DNA from: Thermoprotei archaeon
GTDB lineage: Archaea; Thermoproteota; Thermoprotei; Thermofilales; B20-G17
Length of the DNA: 48,010 bases
Assembly: GCA_003650675.1 (NCBI GenBank)
Contig: QMRH01000008.1
Span: 1 to 48,010, forward strand
Reading direction: 5' to 3'
The translations under genes were made by a program, and so were the position numbers. This document shows, in pieces, positions 8,729 through 15,784 of this stretch (position 1 is the stretch's first letter; the number at the start of each line of letters is the position of its first letter). The notes beneath the pieces are model-generated. The model saw nothing but the letters and a program-made list of their open reading frames with translations, had not been told where the DNA came from and did not search any database.

Positions 8729-9424
8729 TTAAAAAGTTATTTTTATAATTTCTCCGGGCTGTGGTGCATACACCTTTGTCTCGGGGAGTCCCTCCTTCAC
8801 TAAACTCTCAAACTCCTTATGTTCATCCTTACTTCCATGGAATGCAACTATAAACCTGGGATTCAAGTCAATAGCCATCCTATATGCGTCTCTGGGGGAG
8901 GCCGTCGGCGAAGGATACCCTGTAGGAAGAAAAGCGACGGTAGTGTCCCTGAAATCGGCTAGTGGAACATAGCCTGAATCCCCGCCATGGAAAAAGGAGA
9001 AACGCCCCTCAAAGGAAACATGGTAGAGAGTTATTGGACCAACGTGTTTTCCTTTGATACAATTCAACCTAAAACCTTTTACGCGGCCCTTGAGTCCCGG
9101 CTTAGCGTTTATGAGACTACGTGAAGGAAAATACTCTTTCAACGCCACGTAAACTTTTGGTTCAGCAAAAACTATACACGAAGCAATGTTATAGATTTTG
9201 AGCGTAGAATCAAGGTTAAAGTGATCGTAATGGTCATGGGTGTAGAATAGGAAATCTACTTTCTTCAGCTGGTCCAATGATTCATCCAAAAACGTTGCCG
9301 GATCAAAGAGAAAAATTGTATCACTTGTTTTCACTAGGACGCAAGAAGCACCAACATAAAGTACTGCCAGCTGATTATCGGCAACCTCCATACTATAAAA
9401 ATCTTTTATGCTATCTGACAACAT
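8729..9424 (-). CDS. MBL-fold metal-dependent hydrolase (UlaG-like)
   Basis: 231-residue metallo-beta-lactamase-fold protein of the UlaG/UPF0173 type. It has the metal motif T-H63-D-H65-Y-D67-H68, a later FHGGDSGY acidic ligand block, and IVAFHGSKDE near the end. The substrate is unknown: family members act on cyclic esters or phosphodiesters. Its stop is 10 nt from the slipin stop on the opposite strand, so it is convergent with the nfeD operon and not part of it. ATG 9424 was used; an AT-rich box (TAATTATTTT) lies about 23 nt upstream. Confidence 0.75.
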   Translation of the reverse strand: MLSDSIKDFYSMEVADNQLAVLYVGASCVLVKTSDTIFLFDPATFLDESLDQLKKVDFLFYTHDHYDHFNLDSTLKIYNIASCIVFAEPKVYVALKEYFPSRSLINAKPGLKGRVKGFRLNCIKGKHVGPITLYHVSFEGRFSFFHGGDSGYVPLADFRDTTVAFLPTGYPSPTASPRDAYRMAIDLNPRFIVAFHGSKDEHKEFESLVKEGLPETKVYAPQPGEIIKITF

Positions 9425-9550
9425 AGTTTATCTGTAAAATAATTATTCAAATACCATTATTAACATTTACATAGAATTTTTATACATCCATTCCACTTTT
9501 ACCTCGAAGATAGTAAAAACTTTTCATTAACTAACCTACCTTACAAAAAT

Positions 9551-9684
9551 AAAAACCGCCAGGCCTAAGCCCAATATCCCACTTGAGCTCGGGCACCTCG
9601 GCAAGGATTCCGAAGGTTCCCCTCCGGTTTCCTTGCTTTGGTGCACCTTGCTCTTGCGGGATATTAGGCGTACTTCCTGGCGGC
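9551..9684 (-). ncRNA. Structured non-coding RNA candidate, about 134 nt
   Basis: A GC-rich island inside the otherwise gene-free AT-rich stretch 9425-9956. Read on the minus strand it folds as one long rod of nested stems (window positions): 9676-9683/9556-9563 (8 bp); 9665-9668/9564-9567; 9658-9664/9574-9580 (7 bp); 9650-9653/9585-9588; 9640-9644/9593-9597; 9630-9636/601-607 of the 9.6 kb line, i.e. 9601-9607 (7 bp), an AA/AA internal loop, then 9621-9627/9610-9616 (7 bp) closed by a GGAA (GNRA) tetraloop. The apical stem needs a G-U pair that exists only on the minus strand (A-C on the plus strand), which fixes the orientation. The end is GGCGG followed by a U run. It is not 5S rRNA, SRP RNA or RNase P RNA by their hallmark motifs. 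Function unknown. Confidence 0.75.
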
Positions 9685-9706
9685 ATATTATTAATAGATA
9701 CCATAG

Positions 9707-9714
9707 TATTTAAA
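9707..9714 (-). promoter_or_regulatory. TATA box of the ncRNA candidate
   Basis: On the minus strand TTTAAATA, preceded by AAAGG (BRE-like), is centred 26 nt before the predicted 5' end of the structured RNA (about 9684). This matches archaeal promoter geometry. Confidence 0.6.
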
Positions 9715-9956
9715 CCTTTACTTATTCGTTTAAAGATAATATATAGGGTAAAAAATAAACATCTATTTTGTATATGCAAAGTTCTATTTGTGAAAATAAT
9801 AGTTTTAGCGTCATAAAGAACACATCCTAAGATTGAGATGAAATTTACCTTAATATTATAAAACTTTTGCAGAGAAGAAAATATGGCAAGGTCTATATAA
9901 TAGTAATATTTTAGGTGTAAAAGAGGTGTATTTAGAGCCGCTGTTAGCCAGCATCT

Positions 9957-10802
9957 TCATATTTTACGTTTTGGCCGTAGGGAAGCAACCGAACACTTGC
10001 CCTTTCTTTTGGGGGACACTAGTAGGGAGATGACGTAGATGAGTGATATTAGGATGCCTATGGTAGCGCTTACGGGGGTGTTAAATGAGAAAGATAGCAT
10101 GAATCCTCCTAGCGCCGATGAAACCGCCATTATTATCGCTAGCATTAATGTTCCCTCGATGCTGTGGGTAAATTGGAGTGCTGCAGCGGCTGGGGCAACC
10201 AGATAGACTTCCGCCAATATTAGGCCAACTATTCTTATTTCTGCCACAAGGACGAGTGACGTCAATACATTGAAAAAGTACTCGTATATTGAAACCCTGA
10301 GGCCCATGGCTTCGCTTGTCTCCGGGTCAAGTGTTGAATACTTTAATTCCTTATAAAACAGTATTATCAATGTAACTATTAGAATGAAGGTTAAAGCTAA
10401 GACTATGAGTTCACGGTCGCTTACGCCAAGGACGTCGCCGACGAGGTATGAAAAAGCAATGCTTGAGTATTCGCGTGAAAACGATAAAGCTAGGGCTGCG
10501 ACTGCTGCCGAGATGCCGAACGCGGCTCCTACTATGGATTCAGCGAATCCTTCCTTTCCTGCTCTACTATAGGAAATAAGCAAAGCTAATCCTAATCCAA
10601 AGAACATTGATCCTATAATGGGGTCTAGGCTGATGATGTAGGATACAAGGGCGCCAGCAAACGTTGTATGCGCTATTGCGGCTCCTAGGGAGGAAAGTCT
10701 ACGCAACACTACGTATACTCCTAGGACCGCCGATAGGGAGGAGGCCAGTAGGGCGGCTACCAATGCCTTTAACGTAATGGTGGTAACCATTATTTCATGC
10801 AT
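9957..10802 (-). CDS. Metal ABC transporter permease (ZnuB/MntB family)
   Basis: 281-residue ABC-3 family permease, about eight hydrophobic spans, with family blocks VYVVLRRLSSLGAAIAHTTF near the N-terminus and IVGLILAEVYLVAPAAAALQ later. It forms the channel for a divalent metal (Zn, Mn or Fe) across the cytoplasmic membrane. The start ATG at 10802 overlaps the end of the ATPase gene by 8 nt. It is the last gene of the four-gene operon. The metal cannot be told from sequence; the DtxR-type regulator in the operon argues for Mn or Fe, while the binding protein is ZnuA-like. Confidence 0.87.
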   Translation of the reverse strand: MHEIMVTTITLKALVAALLASSLSAVLGVYVVLRRLSSLGAAIAHTTFAGALVSYIISLDPIIGSMFFGLGLALLISYSRAGKEGFAESIVGAAFGISAAVAALALSFSREYSSIAFSYLVGDVLGVSDRELIVLALTFILIVTLIILFYKELKYSTLDPETSEAMGLRVSIYEYFFNVLTSLVLVAEIRIVGLILAEVYLVAPAAAALQFTHSIEGTLMLAIIMAVSSALGGFMLSFSFNTPVSATIGILISLIYVISLLVSPKRKGKCSVASLRPKRKI

Positions 10803-11574
10803 GGGAATCAGCTCCCAGTATAAAGTATACTCCCCCAGCCTGAAGCACCTTTACTGGTCTCTGAAAGGTCTTTGAAAGCAAGCTACTTTCCACAATCTCA
10901 GCTGGTTTACCGAAAGCTAGAATCCTCCTGTTGAGTAGCAGGATCTTATCGACGACCTCTAGCAATGGATTTAAATCATGGACGACGACAAGTACACCAA
11001 CACCCTTACTCTTGTATTCTTTGAGCACCTTAACTATTATCTCCTGCGACTCAATATCCACGCCTGAGAACGGTTCATCGAGAAGGAGGAGGCGGGGTTC
11101 GGCCGCTAAGGCGCGTGCAATAAAAACCCTTTGTTGCTGACCACCGGAAAGATGGGAGAAGGGCTCATTCCATAAATCCATTAGACCGACCTTTCTTAAA
11201 GCCCACTCTGCCGCACGGTAATCTGCTTTCCTTAGAGGTTCTCCTACTTTACGTCTGAGAGCTCTACCCATTAAAACAATATCCTTTACAAGTGCCGGCA
11301 TTGTATAGTCGAAACGTTCGCGCTGGGGAACGTACCCAACCATCCGCCTTATTTTCCACGGCTTTTCCATAACATTTTCTCCTAAAACCGTAACAGTACC
11401 CTTCAAGGGTTTAATGATGCCAAGGGATGTTTTAAGCAAAGTGGTTTTACCCGCACCATTCGGCCCGACAATTGCTACAAACTCCGGTTGATCCACCCTA
11501 AATGTTATGTCGTGAAGCACTATCTCTGTACCGTAACTCACATCTACGCCAACAAACTCTATTAGAGGCTTCAT
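10795..11574 (-). CDS. Metal ABC transporter ATP-binding protein (ZnuC/MntA type)
   Basis: 259-residue ATPase with Walker A GPNGAGKTT, signature LSGGQQQRV, Walker B LLLLDEP and the H-loop VVHD, all intact. It powers metal import with the permease that overlaps its 3' end by 8 nt. Its ATG overlaps the stop of the DtxR-type gene by 4 nt, so translation is probably coupled along the operon. Confidence 0.9.
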   Translation of the reverse strand: MKPLIEFVGVDVSYGTEIVLHDITFRVDQPEFVAIVGPNGAGKTTLLKTSLGIIKPLKGTVTVLGENVMEKPWKIRRMVGYVPQRERFDYTMPALVKDIVLMGRALRRKVGEPLRKADYRAAEWALRKVGLMDLWNEPFSHLSGGQQQRVFIARALAAEPRLLLLDEPFSGVDIESQEIIVKVLKEYKSKGVGVLVVVHDLNPLLEVVDKILLLNRRILAFGKPAEIVESSLLSKTFQRPVKVLQAGGVYFILGADSHA

Positions 11575-12029
11575 GGACCCTCACCTTGATCCCTTACTCT
11601 CCATTTGGAGCATTCACAGGATCCCGGCGGTATGGGGAAACCGTGTGGACATTTATTTGGGTGGCCTAGTCTAGAGCAAAGCCGTTCAATGATTTCTTCG
11701 GGAACGTAGGCGTCGAACTCTGAGGCTAGTTTACAGGCTGTTGAGGAGTCGTAGGCTAATTCATTCACCAGGAAAGATTCAAGTAATCGGTGTTTTCTTA
11801 TGAAAACGAGCACAAGTCTAGCGCCTTTTTCAGTTAACCGGTAGCCTCTACGAGGCCATCTTTCCACAAGGCCGTCTTCACTCAGCTTTTCCAGGGCCTC
11901 TGCCGCCGTAGGTGGCTTTACATTGCTGGCTTTAGCGATGTCGGTTAGTCTAGCGTAGGAGAATTCCGAAAGCCTATAGATGGCCAGAAGGTAATCTATA
12001 CTCCTCTTCCTCATATCGACCTCCTCCAT
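11571..12029 (-). CDS. DtxR/MntR-type metal-dependent regulator
   Basis: 152-residue regulator. The N-terminal winged helix (MRKRSIDYLLAIYRLSE start, SNVKPPTAAEALEKL recognition helix) is followed by the DtxR metal-binding and dimer domain: FIRKHRLLESFLV, FDAYVPEEIIERL, and the hallmark LGHPNKCPHGFPIPPGSC. The C-terminal SH3 domain is absent, as in MntR-type members. It is encoded inside the transporter operon, overlapping the binding-protein gene by 19 nt. It is therefore expected to repress the operon by binding the two inverted repeats at 13007-13038. An in-frame ATG five codons in (12014) is an alternative start. Confidence 0.85.
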   Translation of the reverse strand: MEEVDMRKRSIDYLLAIYRLSEFSYARLTDIAKASNVKPPTAAEALEKLSEDGLVERWPRRGYRLTEKGARLVLVFIRKHRLLESFLVNELAYDSSTACKLASEFDAYVPEEIIERLCSRLGHPNKCPHGFPIPPGSCECSKWRVRDQGEGP

Positions 12030-13006
12030 CTCAAGAGAATTATCGTTTCACCTGCCAGGGTAGCTGCAAGGATCAGTGAAAGCAGATCCCATCTAAACCC
12101 CTCTTCTTCTTGAATCGAGCCATGCTCTAGCGATGCTACTAGAGCTGTTACCGTATACTTATAATATTCTATTATACTGTCTTCAGCCTTAAACTGTAAT
12201 CCATGAAGATAAACTATCCCTACTCCGAGTTCCTTTGCTATGCTTCTAGCCAGTCTTCCTTCATCAGAGTCTTTTTGGGTCACCAACACTACTATAACCC
12301 GTATGTTTCTTTTTCGGGCCTCATTTAGGAAGCGGTCTACGTCTCCCATTGAAGGGGCTCCACCTTCCGTTTCAACTAGAGGTCCAACATAATTGAGTCC
12401 AAGAGCTTCTATAAGGGGGGTGAAATGGGAGCCTATTAACCCGACTGCGTATTTATTGGCTCCATGAACCTCCAGATAGTTTTTAATCCAAGAAACGAGT
12501 TCATCGATTTCCCTGGAGAATTCCTCTGCTTTCATCATAAAATACTGTTTATACTCTGGTTTTAATTTGGAGAGGGTTTCCGCTACAAGATACGCTATTT
12601 TCTTAAAGTTCTCAGGATACAGCCATATGTAGTGCGGGTTTCCTCTTCTTATAGTGAGATTAGCATTAGTCCAGTTTATCCAGCTTAACCTCATTTTTCC
12701 GCGTTTATCGGGAAGAGACCCTAAAAAGGGTTCTTTACCCACCTCCACAAAGAGATCGCATGTAGAAACCATGGCTACATCACTTAAAGTAGGGATATAC
12801 TGGTGGGGGTCGCTAGCTGCTGGAACAAGGTATTTTACATCAACCTTTTCTCCACCCACGGTCTTAACCAAACTGGCTAAAGGCGGTAAAGTAGCCACCA
12901 CGGTTACTTTTCCCGCCTCTTTTTCTGGCTGAGAATAAATTATAACTATAGGGAGAAAGTACATTAAGGCGAGGAGTAGGCATCTAAGAAGATTTTTGTT
13001 TAACAT
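12011..13006 (-). CDS. Metal ABC transporter substrate-binding protein (ZnuA/MntC family)
   Basis: 331-residue extracytoplasmic metal-binding protein. An N-terminal signal segment (about 6-25) is followed by a cluster A-I fold with the ligands His68 (ASDPHQY) and His123 (NPHYIW), a third His in GLIGSHFTPL, and an acidic ligand region near TQKDSDEG. There is no His-rich loop. A C-terminal membrane span ending in RWRRSI would anchor it in the membrane, which suits an archaeon lacking an outer membrane. It is first in the operon. Its ATG (13004-13006) abuts two tandem operator repeats. Confidence 0.88.
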   Translation of the reverse strand: MLNKNLLRCLLLALMYFLPIVIIYSQPEKEAGKVTVVATLPPLASLVKTVGGEKVDVKYLVPAASDPHQYIPTLSDVAMVSTCDLFVEVGKEPFLGSLPDKRGKMRLSWINWTNANLTIRRGNPHYIWLYPENFKKIAYLVAETLSKLKPEYKQYFMMKAEEFSREIDELVSWIKNYLEVHGANKYAVGLIGSHFTPLIEALGLNYVGPLVETEGGAPSMGDVDRFLNEARKRNIRVIVVLVTQKDSDEGRLARSIAKELGVGIVYLHGLQFKAEDSIIEYYKYTVTALVASLEHGSIQEEEGFRWDLLSLILAATLAGETIILLRWRRSI

Positions 13007-13021
13007 TTAGGATCTACCTAA
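13007..13021. promoter_or_regulatory. Proximal operator of the metal transporter operon
   Basis: TTAGG-ATCTA-CCTAA: a perfect 5-bp-arm inverted repeat with a 5-nt spacer, directly against the start codon of the binding-protein gene. It resembles DtxR-family boxes, which carry TTAGG/CCTAA arms, and the operon encodes a DtxR-type protein. Confidence 0.7.
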
Positions 13022-13038
13022 TTTAGGTATACCCTAAA
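13022..13038. promoter_or_regulatory. Distal operator of the metal transporter operon
   Basis: TTTAGG-TATAC-CCTAAA: a 6-bp-arm inverted repeat with the same 5-nt spacer as the proximal site, centre-to-centre distance 16 bp. On the minus strand an AT box (TATTTATT, about 13046-13053) precedes it. The two sites would therefore cover the transcription start and block initiation when bound. Confidence 0.72.
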
Positions 13039-13160
13039 TGGAAAATAAATATTTTCCGATAACTTATATGTATAAGCGGATGGGAAGAAGGTTTCCACCT
13101 CAGATACGAAAGATATAGCTTTAAATAGAAGAAGTGGTAGGGGATGGGCGGAGTGTGACG

Positions 13161-13523
13161 ATGAAGTCTAGTCTCATAAGACAAGCCTACGTTAAACTTG
13201 TTGAAAGATTATGGTATGTGGAAACATGGGCTGTGTGGATTGAAAGGCTGGCAGAAGAGACACGAAAACTTCTAGAAGAGGATGCTACACTTCACGTTCT
13301 GGGTAATCCAAGGGACTTCAAATACGGTTTTAAAAATATCGGGATTCTAGTAGTGTCCAAACATTCACCCTCAACTTCCCTGGAGGAGGCTAGGCTAAGG
13401 GCGAAGATCCTGGAAAACGCTCGCATATTAAAAACTCATCCCTTCACTTTATTTTTCTTTAAATCTCCAATAAAATGTACTCATGTTTCAGTGAGTTTAC
13501 ATTTTTCGGCACAGCAAAGTTAA
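13161..13523 (+). CDS. Degenerate MNT-like nucleotidyltransferase
   Basis: About 120 residues with the outline of an archaeal MNT protein: a helical lead, then LHVLGNPRDFKYGFKNIGIL where active enzymes have V-F-G-S-x-x-R-G ... S-D-x-D, then ARLRAKILENA and THPFTLFFF. The G-S motif is G-N and the D-x-D motif reads N-I-G, so it should be catalytically dead. The ATG at 13161 was preferred to the GTG at 13134; a TTTAAATA box at 13120-13127 would start transcription near 13150. The closest HEPN gene is at 14.3-14.7 kb on the other strand. It may be a decaying antitoxin. Confidence 0.45.
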   Translation: MKSSLIRQAYVKLVERLWYVETWAVWIERLAEETRKLLEEDATLHVLGNPRDFKYGFKNIGILVVSKHSPSTSLEEARLRAKILENARILKTHPFTLFFFKSPIKCTHVSVSLHFSAQQS

Positions 13524-13590
13524 TTCATTTACTTTTTAATAGAAAAGTATTAATAGGGGTTTCCTCCGTTAAAGAAGCGTATAAACCTAA

Positions 13591-14037
13591 GTGGTTGGAA
13601 TGGGAGAAGATAGGTTCGTGAAAATAAGAGAACTAAACCTAGATTCTAGAAATTTCGATGTAAGAGTAAAGGTTTTGGAGATAGGTACCGAGAGAATAGT
13701 AGTGACCAGACGAGATGGAGCAGAACATAGGGTTGCTGAAGCTCTAGTTGGGGACGAAACAGGCGTTATAAAGATGACTTTATGGGACGAGAATATAGAT
13801 ACCCTTAGAGACCTGGAAGGTTCCACTGTGGTAATCAAAAACGGCTACGTAAACGTTTTTAGAAACTCCCTAAGGCTTAACATAGGACGATACGGTTCCG
13901 TAGAAAAGTCGGCTGAAGACATAGAGGAAGTCAACAGAGAGAACAACCTCTCTGAACAAGTTATACCAGACTTTAGGTCCAGCTTCCGTAGAACCGGCTT
14001 CCGTAGATCTCCTAAAAGAAGGTTTAGAAGAAGGTAG
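13591..14037 (+). CDS. Single-stranded DNA-binding protein, crenarchaeal OB-fold type
   Basis: 148 residues, the size of Sulfolobus SSB. A single OB fold (about 8-105) has the family landmarks VRVKVLEIGTER, EALVGDETGVIKMTLWDEN and SLRLNIGRYG. A linker and a very basic tail follow (RSSFRRTGFRR then PKRRFRRR). It coats ssDNA in replication and repair. Unlike Sulfolobus SSB, the tail ends in Arg repeats rather than an acidic tip. Start is GTG 13591 or ATG 13600. A small hairpin follows the gene at 14103-14129. Confidence 0.85.
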   Translation: MVGMGEDRFVKIRELNLDSRNFDVRVKVLEIGTERIVVTRRDGAEHRVAEALVGDETGVIKMTLWDENIDTLRDLEGSTVVIKNGYVNVFRNSLRLNIGRYGSVEKSAEDIEEVNRENNLSEQVIPDFRSSFRRTGFRRSPKRRFRRR

Positions 14038-14102
14038 ATATACAGCTGGAATAGGAGAAAATATAGATTTTTAATAGAAAATACTATTTTTTATGTTTTT
14101 AA

Positions 14103-14129
14103 AGACTAGGGTGAAATAAACCTTAGTCT
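14103..14129. terminator. Hairpin downstream of the SSB gene
   Basis: AGACTAGGG (14103-14111) pairs with CCTTAGTCT (14121-14129), 9 bp with one G-U, loop of 9 nt. It lies 66 nt after the SSB stop, just after a T-rich stretch (14083-14100). It may mark the transcript end; no T run follows the stem, so this is tentative. Confidence 0.3.
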
Positions 14130-14268
14130 AACGACCAGTAAATTGAGAGCTTTAAATTTAAACAAATGAACCCCCATATGATGGGTATGAACTCTCTCAC
14201 TCGTTCTGGAAGACGACAATCACCAATATTATTGTGCTTATTGGCTATAAGTTTTTGAGAGGAACTAT

Positions 14269-14715
14269 CTAATATTGATGGGATGTAGCTGGTTGACTAT
14301 TATTCATCTTTGTCGAAAGTTCTCCGATGAATCTAAAGAATTTCCTAGCGAATACCAGTATTTCGCTACTTTCTTCTTTACTATAATATTTTATGGAAGT
14401 CTCCTGGTGGAGGTAAGCGTCTTCTAGTAATAGTAAGGACTCCTTTTCTTTCGTAAGATATATGCGTATTCTCTCGGCTTCTTCAAATCTCATGCATTTT
14501 TGATAAACATCCCTCAAAATCAGTAATAAGTCTCTTAAACCTAATGTTTTAGGATATTCTCCTAATAGGTCGAGTAAAACAGCTCTAGTATATAAAAGTG
14601 TAGCATAACCTGCGAGGAAAGCCACAGTATCGTAAAAACCGTGTTTCATGAGAATTTCAGCGGCATCCAAGGCTCTTTCAGCTCTCTTCTTTATTACTGA
14701 ACTAAGTGGCTTCAA
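14269..14715 (-). CDS. HEPN-like helical protein
   Basis: 148 residues, all helical. The first half has the HEPN outline (IKKRAERALDAAEILMKHGF, then YDTVAFLAGYATLLYTRAV, then GEYPKTLGLRDLLLIL). The usual H-Q-A-A-E block is replaced by LAGYATL, and no R-x(4-6)-H motif is seen. Translation appears to begin at a TTG (14715) preceded at about 7 nt by AGGTGG. The C-terminal region is long and polar (STKMNNSQPATSHQY). It may be an inactive or regulatory HEPN protein; its MNT partner may be the degenerate gene at 13.16 kb. Confidence 0.55.
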   Translation of the reverse strand: MKPLSSVIKKRAERALDAAEILMKHGFYDTVAFLAGYATLLYTRAVLLDLLGEYPKTLGLRDLLLILRDVYQKCMRFEEAERIRIYLTKEKESLLLLEDAYLHQETSIKYYSKEESSEILVFARKFFRFIGELSTKMNNSQPATSHQY

Positions 14716-14826
14716 ATTAAACCACCTAATGCGAACACCTGTCTCTAATATTTTTACTCTTACCTCTTAACGGTATCGTTCCCCGGAAAATGTATGGGAT
14801 AATTAAATGGGATAGATATTCATGGG

Positions 14827-15705
14827 ATGGAATTTAATGACACTTTAACACAGCTGTATGGCGGTGCTTTTATGGCATGGTTGGTTGATTCCTTAAGGAA
14901 GGAAGGCAGGGAGCACGAGCTGGCTGTGATACTGGGAAACGCGAACATATTGTCCTTGTCTTCTAGTGCGGTGGGGGATTTGTCGGTGGGCTAATAGCTG
15001 AACATAGTCTAGAGCTACCTTTCGTGGTTGGCGCCTGCTCAGCGTTCTCAGCATCCTTACTCGCCTTATACTGGACCCGTGGCAGAGACGAAATCTTTGA
15101 ATCTAGAAAAAGGAGATATAGGGAATTTTTAAAGAAAGGTGCCTATGTCATTATTAAAAGTAAACCACTGGTCCTATTAACGGTGGGATCATTCTTCATT
15201 GCTCTTAGCATACCTAACTTCACCTTAACGTGGGCTCCTTACATGGAGGATCTAGGAGCTAGTGAATGGTTGCTGGGCCTGGCAAGTTCAGTATTTATGG
15301 CTACGATGGGGCTAGGCAGCTACATAGGTGGCAGATTAGTTAAACGTTTAAACTATAAGAATACAGTAGTTTTAGCATTATCTTCAATGTCGCTGGCTTT
15401 CCTTGCATTAACTTTCGTAAAAATCCATATATTTTCATAGTTATCGGCTTACCCTTTGAGATTGAAATTGGAATAATCGGCCCGGTAATCGGTGCATGGA
15501 TCAACAAATATATTCCAAGTAGTGAGAGAGCGACTGTGATAAGTCTTCGTAGAACACTAATGTTACCTTTTAGCGCCCTGGGAATGGCTGTTATGGGGTT
15601 TTAAGCGATCTAGGATCCCCGAAGCTAGCATACCTCTTCGGCTTTACAGCTATTATAATGGCTCTACCGATATACCTGAAGATAGCAGATGATGGGGATG
15701 ACTAA
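14827..15705 (+). pseudogene. MFS transporter pseudogene
   Basis: Reads as the middle and end of a major facilitator superfamily transporter: GGAFMAWLVDSLRKEGRE, then GGFVGGLIAEHSLELPFVVG, then further membrane spans up to LAYLFGFTAIIMALPIYLK. The first two or three helices are missing. Three one-base shifts break the frame: near 14975 (run of G), near 15420 (run of A) and near 15600 (GGGGTTTT). Each is in a base run and might be a read error, but the missing N-terminus shows that the gene is truly truncated. Translation from ATG 14827 would give only a short stub. Confidence 0.8.
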
Positions 15706-15784
15706 AATTGTTGGTACCTTTTTATAAAATTTATTAAAGTATTTTTCAAAAGATTATAATGGCTCCCGGGAGGAGCTTTCTATT

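Noticed and set aside
9551-9684. Identity as 5S rRNA, SRP RNA or RNase P RNA
   Set aside because: No three-way junction or CCCGGAAGUUAAGC-type segment (5S), no helix 8 GGAAG/AGCA core (SRP), no ACAGAAA or GAGGAAAGUC elements (RNase P).
9531-9779. Minus-strand open frame of up to 82 codons (MVSINNMPPGS...) over the structured RNA
   Set aside because: The first ATG lies only 4 nt after the TATA box, too close to be transcribed. The whole frame is explained by paired stems, including a strand-specific G-U pair. It stays possible only for the short form from ATG 9686.
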